The position numbers and the translations under genes are program-made. Source: Lachnospiraceae bacterium (GTDB lineage Bacteria; Bacillota; Clostridia; Lachnospirales; Lachnospiraceae). Taken from it: a stretch of 64,000 bases of DNA. The notes beneath the pieces are model-generated. The model worked only from the letters and a program-made list of their open reading frames with translations, made no database searches and was not told the origin of the DNA. The stretch lies in the NCBI GenBank assembly GCA_910574885.1, contig CAJTDD010000023.1, positions 19,274-83,273 on the forward strand. Reading direction: 5' to 3'. This document shows positions 46,210-54,178 of the stretch, in pieces (positions within the stretch are counted from its first letter, which is position 1; every line of letters begins with the position of its first letter).

Positions 46210-46533
46210 ATGGCGACAAACCCCAAGATTCTGCTTCTTGACGAACCGCTGTCCAATCTGGATGCCAATCTTCGGCTAAAGATGCGGGAGGAGTTGAAAA
46301 GCCTTCAGAGGAAACTGGGGATCACGATGATTTTCGTGACCCATGACCAGGAAGAAGCGTTAAATATTGCAGACAGGATTGCAATTATGGAGAAGGGGGA
46401 ACTCATACAGTACGATACGCCTATGAATATCTACCACAATCCTGCCAATGATTTTGTGCGGGGATTTTTGAAGATGGATGAACTTGTATGGGCGCAGGAT
46501 GGGACTCTTATGAAGGTAATTAAGAAGATTTGA
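46210..46533 (+). pseudogene. 5'-truncated ABC transporter ATPase (sugar or polyamine type)
   Basis: The 107 codons match only the C-terminal half of a MalK/UgpC/PotA-type nucleotide-binding subunit. They begin right at the Walker B strand (ATNPKILLLDEPLSNLDA), then the D loop, the switch histidine in MIFVTHDQEEAL, and GELIQYDTPMNIYHNPANDF. Walker A, the Q loop and the LSGGQ signature are absent upstream in any frame, and the C-terminal TOBE-type domain is missing too. It cannot work as an ATPase. The sequence before about 46200 has no ABC similarity, which marks a deletion or recombination joint. A terminator follows it. Confidence 0.85.
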
Positions 46534-46552
46534 GAGAGATTGTGCTATTAGA

Positions 46553-46582
46553 GGCAGGAGATGTTCGGGTCTCCTGCTTTTA
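46553..46582 (+). terminator. Intrinsic terminator after the ABC remnant
   Basis: GCAGGAG (46554-46560) pairs with CTCCTGC (46571-46577) around a 10-base loop, followed by TTTTATC. Confidence 0.8.
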
Positions 46583-46653
46583 TCTTGTTATTCCGGATTT
46601 CTTATGTTAAAATTGCAGATAAAGTGTTGTTTATGGAAGGAGTGGGAAGGGAT

Positions 46654-47313
46654 ATGGACAGTATGGATAAAAGTTTTGACATTTTTTTCTTTGATCTGGA
46701 TGGGACATTGACGGATTCTTCACTGGGAATTACGAATTCGGTCATTTACGCCCTGAAAAAATTTGGAATCGAAGAGACGGACCGCACGAAGCTCTACTCC
46801 TTTATCGGGCCGCCGCTGACGGATTCTTTTGAAAAATTCTGTGGTTTTACAAAAGAACAATGTGCAGAAGCGGTCCGATATTACAGAGAATATTACCGTG
46901 AAAAGGGAATTTTTGAGAACCATGTCTACGACGGGATGGAAGAGGTGTTAAAGGAGCTTAAAAGGCGGGGGAAGACGCTGGTGGTGGCGACTTCCAAGCC
47001 GGAACCATTTGCGCGTCAGATTATCGAACATTTTGGGCTGGATCCATATTTTGACTATGTGGCAGGAATGGAACTTTCCGGCGGACGCGGCACGAAGGAA
47101 GAGGTCATCCGTTATGCGCTTTGTGCCTGTAAGATTGCGGACAAGTCCAAAGTGTTGATGGTGGGAGACCGGGAGCATGATGTGTTCGGGGCGCACGCCG
47201 CAGGAATGGAATGTCTGGGGATTCTATATGGATTTGGGACAAGGGAAGAACTTGTAAGCGCAGGTGCAGATTATATTGGAGAGACTGTGGAGGGGATTCT
47301 TAGGTTTTCATAA
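46654..47313 (+). CDS. HAD-superfamily hydrolase, phosphoglycolate-phosphatase-like
   Basis: 219 residues from ATG 46654, 11 bases after AAGGAG; upstream in-frame ATGs at 46633 and 46561 are possible but less well placed. HAD subfamily IA: motif I FFFDLDGTLTDSS, a four-helix cap, motif II VVATSKPEPFA, the motif III lysine, and motif IV MVGDREHDVFGAHAAGM. It resembles Gph/PpaX-like phosphatases and 5'-nucleotidases of the same family; the substrate cannot be told by eye. An alkaline-phosphatase-type enzyme gene follows. Confidence 0.85.
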   Translation: MDSMDKSFDIFFFDLDGTLTDSSLGITNSVIYALKKFGIEETDRTKLYSFIGPPLTDSFEKFCGFTKEQCAEAVRYYREYYREKGIFENHVYDGMEEVLKELKRRGKTLVVATSKPEPFARQIIEHFGLDPYFDYVAGMELSGGRGTKEEVIRYALCACKIADKSKVLMVGDREHDVFGAHAAGMECLGILYGFGTREELVSAGADYIGETVEGILRFS

Positions 47314-47366
47314 GAGAGAACCTTTTGGAAGAATGTCAGAAAGATTAGGAGGATGAAAAGAGTCTA

Positions 47367-48191
47367 ATGAAGAAAACGATTTTCGTATTGCTGGATGCAT
47401 GCCAGTACGAAGCCGGAACCAGAAATCTAGGATATCTTGAGCATTTGATTGATTATAAAATGGGTTCCAAATACAAGGTAAGAGGTGAGCTGCCCTCTTT
47501 ATCAAGGCCTATATATGCCACGTTGCTCACCGGCCTGCCGGTCTGCGGGCATGGAATCACGTCCAATGGGACGGTCAGGACCTTACAGGGTGAGAATCTT
47601 TTTTCCATGTGCAAGGCGGCGGGAGGAGTTACGGCGGCAGCAGCATACCATTGGATGAGTGAATTGTATAATGAAGCAGCTTTTAAAAAGCATGAGGACA
47701 GAATCCGGATTCGGAAGGGCGGCATGATTGACACGGGAATTTTTTACTGGGCAGACGATTATCCGGACTCTCATCTTTTTGCGGACGGGGAGTACCTGCG
47801 AAAGGAGTTCGACCCGGATTTCCTCTTATACCATTCTATGGGAATTGACTTTTGGGGACATCGAAAAGGGGCGGGAAGCCCGGAATATGAGAGCGCCATA
47901 GCGAATGCAGATTCGATTCTGTCCCCATTGATGGAGGTATGGCGAAAGGAAGGGTATCAGGTTGTCATTACTGCGGATCATGGGATGAATGTACTTGGAA
48001 ACCACGGCGGCACGGATACTGCCCAAAGGGACGTCCCTCTGTACATTTTCAGTGATGCAGTCAAGTGCGGAAGGTTTGAGGAGGAATACATTTCACAGCT
48101 TTGCGTAGCTCCGCTTCTGTGCCGTCTGCTGGGGATACCGCCTGCCGAGAATATGGTGGGGTTGTCGGAAATTCAGTTGGCAGCAAAATAG
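47367..48191 (+). CDS. Alkaline phosphatase superfamily (nucleotide pyrophosphatase/phosphodiesterase-like) protein
   Basis: 274 residues, no signal peptide, so probably cytosolic. Metal-site motifs in the superfamily order: first aspartate in FVLLDACQYE, candidate nucleophile in LPSLSRPIYATLLTGLPVCGHG, then SMGIDFWGHRKG, VITADHGMN and GNHGGTD. The small size suggests a minimal phosphodiesterase or phosphatase fold related to type I phosphodiesterases. The substrate is unknown. RBS AGGAGG precedes ATG 47367, 53 bases after the HAD gene, so they may be cotranscribed. Confidence 0.8.
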   Translation: MKKTIFVLLDACQYEAGTRNLGYLEHLIDYKMGSKYKVRGELPSLSRPIYATLLTGLPVCGHGITSNGTVRTLQGENLFSMCKAAGGVTAAAAYHWMSELYNEAAFKKHEDRIRIRKGGMIDTGIFYWADDYPDSHLFADGEYLRKEFDPDFLLYHSMGIDFWGHRKGAGSPEYESAIANADSILSPLMEVWRKEGYQVVITADHGMNVLGNHGGTDTAQRDVPLYIFSDAVKCGRFEEEYISQLCVAPLLCRLLGIPPAENMVGLSEIQLAAK

Positions 48192-48211
48192 GAAAATAAT
48201 TATGTTTTTGC

Positions 48212-48240
48212 TTGACAAAGGGAATAGATATTGTTATGAT
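48212..48240 (+). promoter_or_regulatory. Strong sigma-A-type promoter of ilvN
   Basis: TTGACA (48212-48217), a 17-base spacer and TATGAT (48235-48240). The predicted start falls in an A7 run, within a small hairpin (AAAAAACAGA...TCTGTTTTTT, 48242-48267). No T-box leader is present in the roughly 45 bases to ilvN. Confidence 0.8.
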
Positions 48241-48291
48241 AAAAAAACAGAACGCACTCTGTTTTTTGTATAGGAAAGAAAGAGGTGCATT

Positions 48292-48789
48292 ATGCAAAGA
48301 GTTTATTCATTGATTGTTGACAATACCACAGGAGTCTTGAGCCGGATATCCGGGCTTTTCAGCAGACGGGGATATAGTATTGACAGTATCACTGCCGGCG
48401 TGACGGCAGATCCGAGATTTACGAGGATTACCATTGTTGCGTCAGGGGACGAGCTGATTCTTGCACAGATTGAGAAGCAGGTAAGGAAACTGGAAGACGT
48501 GGTAGAAATTAAGGTGCTGAAGCCTGAGGAGTCTGTGTACCGCGAGCTGATTATGATTAAGGTACGGGCAAATAAGGCGGAGCGGTCGGAGATTATCTCT
48601 GTGGCGGATATTTTCCGCGCTAAGATCGTGGACGTAGAGAATGATTCCCTGATGATTGAGTTGACGGGGAACCAGTCGAAGCTGGAAGCATTTTTGAACC
48701 TGTTAGACGGATATGAGATTCTGGAACTTGCCAGGACAGGGATTACCGGGCTGTCCCGCGGGAGCAAGGATGTTACATATATAGACTGA
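48292..48789 (+). CDS. ilvN: Acetolactate synthase small (regulatory) subunit
   Basis: 165 residues. N-terminal ACT domain (YSLIVDNTTGVLSRISGLFS, RRGYSIDSITAG) that binds valine for feedback control, then the C-terminal activation domain (ELIMIKVRANKAERSEI, ELTGNQSKLEAFLNLL, ARTGITGLSRG). It activates the catalytic subunit IlvB in branched-chain amino acid synthesis. The catalytic gene, usually just upstream, is not here. AAAGAGGTG precedes ATG 48292. Confidence 0.95.
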   Translation: MQRVYSLIVDNTTGVLSRISGLFSRRGYSIDSITAGVTADPRFTRITIVASGDELILAQIEKQVRKLEDVVEIKVLKPEESVYRELIMIKVRANKAERSEIISVADIFRAKIVDVENDSLMIELTGNQSKLEAFLNLLDGYEILELARTGITGLSRGSKDVTYID

Positions 48790-48792
48790 ACT

Positions 48793-48840
48793 TGCATGCC
48801 CTGAGGGCAGGCGGGCTTTGCCCGATAAAGTATGTAAAAC
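48793..48840. repeat. REP-like double-hairpin intergenic element, copy 2
   Basis: TGCATGCCC-TGA-GGG, then CGGGC-TTT-GCCCG, ending ATAAAGTATGTAAAAC. It matches copy 1 (4827-4884) at both ends. Both stems are kept, although the second has a different sequence. It lies between ilvN and ilvC. Confidence 0.5.
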
Positions 48841-48907
48841 AGGAATTCAGCTTTCATGAGCTATTTTTCTGTTTCACAATATTATTTCAACATATTTCAT
48901 TTTTTAA

Positions 48908-49936
<1,029 letters not shown>

Positions 49937-49952
49937 TACTTGCGCGGCTTAG

Positions 49953-50116
49953 CTAGTACACCGAATAATAAGTAACCAGCCATATAACTTGTCTGATTTT
50001 CCATCTGCGTCGTTGTCGTCAATCGGCGTAGCACCCACTACGCCTCATTTCTCCGCCTTGCATATGAAAAATCATCCTGCGTTATATGGCTAGGAACTTA
50101 TTTTTCGGTGTACTAG
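49953..50116. repeat. 164-bp near-palindromic (MITE-like) element
   Basis: The outer arms CTAGTACACCGAATAATAAG (49953-) and its partner ending CGGTGTACTAG (50116) match at 20 of 21 positions. The next block AGCCATATAAC pairs with GTTATATGGCT, then GATTTTCCAT with ATATGAAAAATC. The arms continue with weaker pairing to an apex GGCGTAG-CACCCA-CTACGCC. The element thus folds on itself along its whole length and has no ORF. It lies between ilvC and its terminator. Together with the terminator and a promoter, this accounts for the only gene-free stretch over 300 bases (49937-50254). Confidence 0.85.
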
Positions 50117-50124
50117 AATGATAG

Positions 50125-50163
50125 GGCGCACATCCTGAATGAGTGGAAGGATGTGCGTCTTTT
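50125..50163 (+). terminator. Intrinsic terminator of ilvC
   Basis: GGCGCACATCCT (50125-50136) pairs with AGGATGTGCGTC (50148-50159), followed by TTTT. Confidence 0.88.
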
Positions 50164-50182
50164 GAAATCTTCATTTTTATGT

Positions 50183-50208
50183 TAAGTATGTTCCGTTGAA
50201 GCCGATAT
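50183..50208 (+). promoter_or_regulatory. Sigma-D (flagellar) type promoter of yjfB
   Basis: TAAG (50183-50186), a 14-base spacer and GCCGATAT (50201-50208). The -10 is a perfect match to the known sigma-D/FliA consensus and the -35 has three of four positions of TAAA. It lies 46 bases before the motility-family gene. Confidence 0.7.
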
Positions 50209-50254
50209 ATAGATATATAGATACCTCTGATGTGGGAAAGGAGCGGATGAATAT

Positions 50255-50452
50255 ATGGATATTGCAGGATTATCATCAGTTATGTCTATGGAAAAGTTAC
50301 AGATGAATGTTGGATATGCCATGATGGCTAAAGTCATGGACGCCATGGAGATGTCAACCGAAGCGATGGCTGAGATGATGGATGCGGCGGCGCAAGTCTC
50401 AGGCGGTGCATCGATACCGGGGCTGGGAGAGAATATCGACATACTTGTCTAA
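50255..50452 (+). CDS. yjfB: YjfB-family putative motility protein
   Basis: 65 residues, rich in Met and Ala (MDIAGLSSVMSMEKLQMNVG, AMMAKVMDAMEMSTEAMAEM), ending with IPGLGENIDILV. This matches the small YjfB_motility family (PF14070), whose members sit in flagellar regulons. Function unknown. GAAAGGAGCGG precedes ATG 50255. A sigma-D-like promoter upstream fits a motility role. Confidence 0.8.
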   Translation: MDIAGLSSVMSMEKLQMNVGYAMMAKVMDAMEMSTEAMAEMMDAAAQVSGGASIPGLGENIDILV

Positions 50453-50651
50453 TGTATCGTGTCAGCATAAGAAGGTTTTGCAAGGAGCGAGACCGTACAG
50501 GGAGCGAATCTGAAGGTTATGGGAATCTTCGGGTTCGTTTTTTTAAGCATCCGAACTCGAAATTTGTAGAAAGTTGCGAACTGTTTTACTATATTCCGAC
50601 AGCAAAATCCGTTACAATAGATACAGGATTATTTAAGGGGGATAAGGGAAA

Positions 50652-50975
50652 ATGCGTGAGAAGGAGCTATCGATTTGTATCTGGATTCATCATATAGCAA
50701 CACTGATTGGCATATCGGAAGGTATGTATTATCTGTTGGCGGGAAAGCAGCGATTTTGGAGAAGCTGCGGGGTATTCTTGCTCACGGTTCTTCAATCATG
50801 GGCAGGAATAAAGATTATGGCTGATTTAAAAAGGGGCAAGTCAAGGCTGGACGACAGTTACCGTAATCTGGAAAAGATAAAAAGCAGCAGGAGACAGAGA
50901 CAGGGGATTTTGTGGGGGATGGCGCTGGCGTCCACATTGTTCAAGGTCTTGCCGGTGCGTTTATTGGGACAATGA
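50652..50975 (+). CDS. Hypothetical small membrane-associated protein, 107 residues
   Basis: ATG 50652 follows GGGGGATAAGGG. A hydrophobic stretch at about 8-28 (IWIHHIATLIGISEGMYYLL) and another at about 38-55 (CGVFLLTVLQSWAGIKIMAD) suggest two membrane helices. A basic segment (RNLEKIKSSRRQRQG) and a last hydrophobic stretch follow. No family recognised. The 199 bases before it hold no other convincing gene. It lies just before the yqfC sigma-E-type promoter, but shows no sign of belonging to that operon. Confidence 0.5.
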   Translation: MREKELSICIWIHHIATLIGISEGMYYLLAGKQRFWRSCGVFLLTVLQSWAGIKIMADLKRGKSRLDDSYRNLEKIKSSRRQRQGILWGMALASTLFKVLPVRLLGQ

Positions 50976-50991
50976 AACATGCGTTCCAATG

Positions 50992-51019
50992 CATATTCCC
51001 TTTTACGCCCGCATAAACT
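50992..51019 (+). promoter_or_regulatory. Sigma-E-type (mother-cell) promoter of yqfC-yqfD
   Basis: GCATATT (50992-50998), a 13-base spacer and CATAAACT (51012-51019), against the B. subtilis sigma-E consensus KMATATT / CATACAnT. Only one -10 position differs. yqfC and yqfD are sigma-E genes in B. subtilis. Confidence 0.65.
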
Positions 51020-51031
51020 ACTGTAAAATCC

Positions 51032-51346
51032 ATGAATGGCATTTTTATGAGACCGAAAAGACAGAGACAGGAAGAGGAGAGTCATCCTTTCAGGAATAAA
51101 ATTGCGGAATTGTCAGAGCTGCCCAAAGACGTAGCCTTAGGCATGCCAATCCTGACCGTCACCGGGCAGATGGAGCTGTGCCTTGAGAACTACAGGGGAA
51201 TTCTCGAATACACAGATTCTCTGGTGCGCATCCAGACCAGGACCGGGCAGATCCGTATTACCGGCCAAAAACTTCAGGTAGTCTATTACACCAACGATGA
51301 GATGAAAGTGACCGGCCATATACAGTCTATTGAATATCAGCGGTAA
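51032..51346 (+). CDS. yqfC: Sporulation protein YqfC (YabP family)
   Basis: 104 residues. YabP/YqfC fold: LSELPKDVALGMPILTVTGQ, then ENYRGILEYTDSLVRIQTRT and ITGQKLQVVYYTNDEM. Small spore-coat or engulfment-associated protein made in the mother cell. Starts at ATG 51032 or 51047; neither has a strong ribosome binding site. Followed 15 bases later by yqfD, as in other spore formers. Confidence 0.9.
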   Translation: MNGIFMRPKRQRQEEESHPFRNKIAELSELPKDVALGMPILTVTGQMELCLENYRGILEYTDSLVRIQTRTGQIRITGQKLQVVYYTNDEMKVTGHIQSIEYQR

Positions 51347-51361
51347 TAAGGAGGTACGACA

Positions 51362-52648
51362 TTGCTGTTAAAAACGATCCGATACATCAAAGGATACATC
51401 CGCATCCGGATTACAGGATACTCAACCGAGCGATTCTTAAATGCGTGCAGCCATAAGGGGATTGTATTGTGGGGGCTTACGCCGGTAAACCGTGCATATG
51501 AGATGAACATAGAGACAAAGGGATTCCGGCAGCTAAAACCGATTATCAGGAAGACGGGAACAAAAGTAGTGATTGTGGGGCGGTTCGGTCTTCCTTTTTT
51601 TTTACATAAATACCGCAAACGGAAATTATTTTTTGCAGGGGCTTTCCTTTCTGTGGCTCTCATATTTCTCATGTCCAGATATATCTGGAACATCGACATC
51701 CGAGGGAACCTTTCCTACACGGACGAGACGCTTCTTCGTTTCCTTGCAAGTACCGAAGTGACCAATGGGATGCCTGTGTCCGAGGTGGACTGCGCAAGGA
51801 TTGTAAAAGACATCCGTAAGGAATATAATGACATTATCTGGGTTTCTGCTTCCATCAAGGGTACACGGCTGATCATACAGGTGAAGGAGAACGAGGATTC
51901 CCTTCCTGCCATGGATATGGCTGGGACGGCTGGGGCGGAGTCTGAGCTGGGGGAGGCGGGAAACGGGGAGGCTCAGGCCATGGACATTGTTGCCGACCAG
52001 GACTGCGTCATCACCCGAATCGTCCCCCGCAGCGGAATCCCAATGGTAAAGGAAGGGCAGGAGGTGAAGGCAGGGGATCTTCTGGTGTCCGGGCAGGTGC
52101 CGGTGTTAGACGACGCAGGGACCGTGATTGCCTACCAGTACCATAAGGCGGACGCAGACATTCAGGGGAGAACGTCCGTCGAATATCTGGATGAGACAGA
52201 TCTGGCTTATATGGTAAAGGAATACATGGATGTTGAAAAAATAGAGTATACCCTGAAAATCGGCAGCTACTTCCTACGGTTCGGCTCAATCCGGAATTCT
52301 TATGATACATGGGAAATGAACGGGTCCGAGAAACAATTGTGCATCGGTGAGAATTTCTACCTTCCCGTTATCTGCGACAAGAGAACGGCAAGGCCCTACC
52401 GCCCTCAGGAGAAAAAATATTCAAAAAAAGAGCTTCAAAAGATATTAAGCGCAAATTTTCAGCGATATTGTAAAGATTTGGATAAAAAGGGGGTAGAAAT
52501 TATTGAGAATAATGTTAAAATATACACAGGGTCAAAAAAAGCCGAGGCAAGGGGGACGCTGACTGTCCTTACGCCCATCGGGACATTGGCCCAATCTCAA
52601 TTACTGGAAATCCCGGTAATCGAAGAACAGGACGAGACAGGAGAGTAG
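51362..52648 (+). CDS. yqfD: Sporulation protein YqfD
   Basis: 428 residues from TTG 51362, 7 bases after AAGGAGG. N-terminal soluble domain (IRITGYSTERFLNACSHKGI), one membrane helix at about 81-100 (LFFAGAFLSVALIFLMSRYI), then a beta-rich extracellular domain with IRGNLSYTDETLLRFL and VKEGQEVKAGDLLVSGQVPV. Conserved in spore formers and mother-cell expressed in B. subtilis. Followed after 3 bases by phoH. Confidence 0.93.
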   Translation: MLLKTIRYIKGYIRIRITGYSTERFLNACSHKGIVLWGLTPVNRAYEMNIETKGFRQLKPIIRKTGTKVVIVGRFGLPFFLHKYRKRKLFFAGAFLSVALIFLMSRYIWNIDIRGNLSYTDETLLRFLASTEVTNGMPVSEVDCARIVKDIRKEYNDIIWVSASIKGTRLIIQVKENEDSLPAMDMAGTAGAESELGEAGNGEAQAMDIVADQDCVITRIVPRSGIPMVKEGQEVKAGDLLVSGQVPVLDDAGTVIAYQYHKADADIQGRTSVEYLDETDLAYMVKEYMDVEKIEYTLKIGSYFLRFGSIRNSYDTWEMNGSEKQLCIGENFYLPVICDKRTARPYRPQEKKYSKKELQKILSANFQRYCKDLDKKGVEIIENNVKIYTGSKKAEARGTLTVLTPIGTLAQSQLLEIPVIEEQDETGE

Positions 52649-52651
52649 CGG

Positions 52652-53674
52652 ATGGGATTAATGGAGGCAGTCATCGACATACCGACAGAACATGAGGCGA
52701 ACGTGTTCGGCCAGTTTGATGTTTTTGCGAAGAAGATAGAACGGACGCTTCACGTAACCTTTATCGCAAGGGGCGAGAGCGTGAAGATTATGGGGGAAGC
52801 GGCGAACGTGGAGAAGGCGAAGAAAGTCCTTGTCCAGCTTGTGGGGCTGTCAAGAAGGGGCAGCACGATTCAGGAGCAGAATGTGGACTATACCCTTGCC
52901 CTTGCCATGGAGGACAGCAAGGAGAGTATCCTGGAGATTGACGCGGACATCATCTGCCATACTTTGCAGGGCAAGCCGATTAAGCCTAAGACATTGGGAC
53001 AGAAAGCATACGTGGACGCGCTGCGCAGGCAGATGATTGTATTCGGCTTAGGACCGGCGGGTACGGGAAAGACCTATCTTGCCATGGCGATGGCAATCAC
53101 TGCGTTCCGCAACAATGAGGTGGGAAGGATCATCCTGACGAGGCCCGCCATAGAAGCAGGTGAGAAACTGGGTTTCCTGCCCGGGGACCTGCAAAGCAAG
53201 ATAGACCCCTATCTTCGTCCCTTATATGACGCGCTGTACCAGATTATGGGGGCGGAAAGTTTTCTGAAGAATTCGGAGCGGGGGCTGATTGAGGTTGCAC
53301 CCCTTGCATATATGAGAGGCAGGACCCTTGATAATGCCTATATCATTCTGGATGAGGCGCAGAATACGACGCCTGCCCAGATGAAGATGTTCCTGACGAG
53401 AATCGGGTTCGGCTCAAAGGTGGCTGTGACGGGGGACACGTCACAGAAGGATCTTCCCGCCGGACAGGTATCCGGGCTTGACGTGGCGGTTTCCGTCCTC
53501 AAAAATATTGACGATATTGCAATCTGCAGCCTGACCAGTAAGGACGTGGTGCGGCACCCGCTGGTGCAAAAAATCGTGAAGGCGTACGAGGAGTACGAGA
53601 ATCGCAGCCGGGGAAGAGACGGCGGCATGAAGCGGAACAGGGAAGGCAGCAGAGAGAAAAGGAGAAGATCATGA
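52652..53674 (+). CDS. phoH: PhoH family ATPase
   Basis: 340 residues. N-terminal KH-like segment, then a PhoH ATPase/helicase-like domain with Walker A FGLGPAGTGKTYLAMAMA (near 132-149), GFLPGDLQSKIDPYLRPLYD, Walker B YIILDEAQNTTP and VTGDTSQKDLP. Probably an RNA-acting ATPase working with YbeY, whose gene overlaps by four bases (ATGA). The C terminus is Arg/Lys-rich. Confidence 0.95.
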   Translation: MGLMEAVIDIPTEHEANVFGQFDVFAKKIERTLHVTFIARGESVKIMGEAANVEKAKKVLVQLVGLSRRGSTIQEQNVDYTLALAMEDSKESILEIDADIICHTLQGKPIKPKTLGQKAYVDALRRQMIVFGLGPAGTGKTYLAMAMAITAFRNNEVGRIILTRPAIEAGEKLGFLPGDLQSKIDPYLRPLYDALYQIMGAESFLKNSERGLIEVAPLAYMRGRTLDNAYIILDEAQNTTPAQMKMFLTRIGFGSKVAVTGDTSQKDLPAGQVSGLDVAVSVLKNIDDIAICSLTSKDVVRHPLVQKIVKAYEEYENRSRGRDGGMKRNREGSREKRRRS

Positions 53675-54165
53675 CACTTTATTTTGAAGAAGAGGGAGAA
53701 ATTACACTCCCCCTAAAGTGCCGCGAGATTGCAAAGAAGGTGGTAGAAACAGCCCTGGATGTGTTAAATTGCCCCTACGAGGCGCAGGTGAGCCTGCTGC
53801 TTACGATGAATGCACAGATACAGGAGATGAACCGGGAATTCCGGGGAATGGATAAGCCTACGGACGTGCTTTCTTTTCCTATGATTGAATATACGGAGCC
53901 GGGGGAGTTTGATTTTCTTGAGGAGAGGGACGACTGCTTTGACCCGGAGACGGGTGAGCTTGCGCTGGGTGACATCGTTATTTCCAAAGAAAAGGTCATT
54001 GCACAGGCGGAAGAATACGGGCATTCCCTCCTGCGGGAATTTGCGTTTCTAACCGTACATTCCGTCCTCCACCTGGCCGGGTACGACCATATGGAAGAGG
54101 CCGGGCGTCGTGCCATGGAGGCGAAGCAGGATGAAATCATGGATGTCCTGAAAATATTACGATAA
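53671..54165 (+). CDS. ybeY: Endoribonuclease YbeY / rRNA maturation factor
   Basis: 164 residues. Metal-binding motif HSVLHLAGYDHMEE (three His), preceded by MDKPTDVLSFPM and LGDIVISKEKVIAQAEEYGH. Zinc-dependent RNase for 16S rRNA 3' end maturation and ribosome quality control. Translationally coupled to phoH. A dgkA or era gene often follows in Firmicutes; here a SpoVB-type flippase follows instead. Confidence 0.96.
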   Translation: MTLYFEEEGEITLPLKCREIAKKVVETALDVLNCPYEAQVSLLLTMNAQIQEMNREFRGMDKPTDVLSFPMIEYTEPGEFDFLEERDDCFDPETGELALGDIVISKEKVIAQAEEYGHSLLREFAFLTVHSVLHLAGYDHMEEAGRRAMEAKQDEIMDVLKILR

Positions 54166-54178
54166 GAGGGAGCATTTT

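Noticed and set aside
50452..50697. 81-codon ORF after yjfB
   Set aside because: Starts at the yjfB stop without a ribosome binding site, Arg/Ser-rich, and overlaps the better 107-residue ORF.
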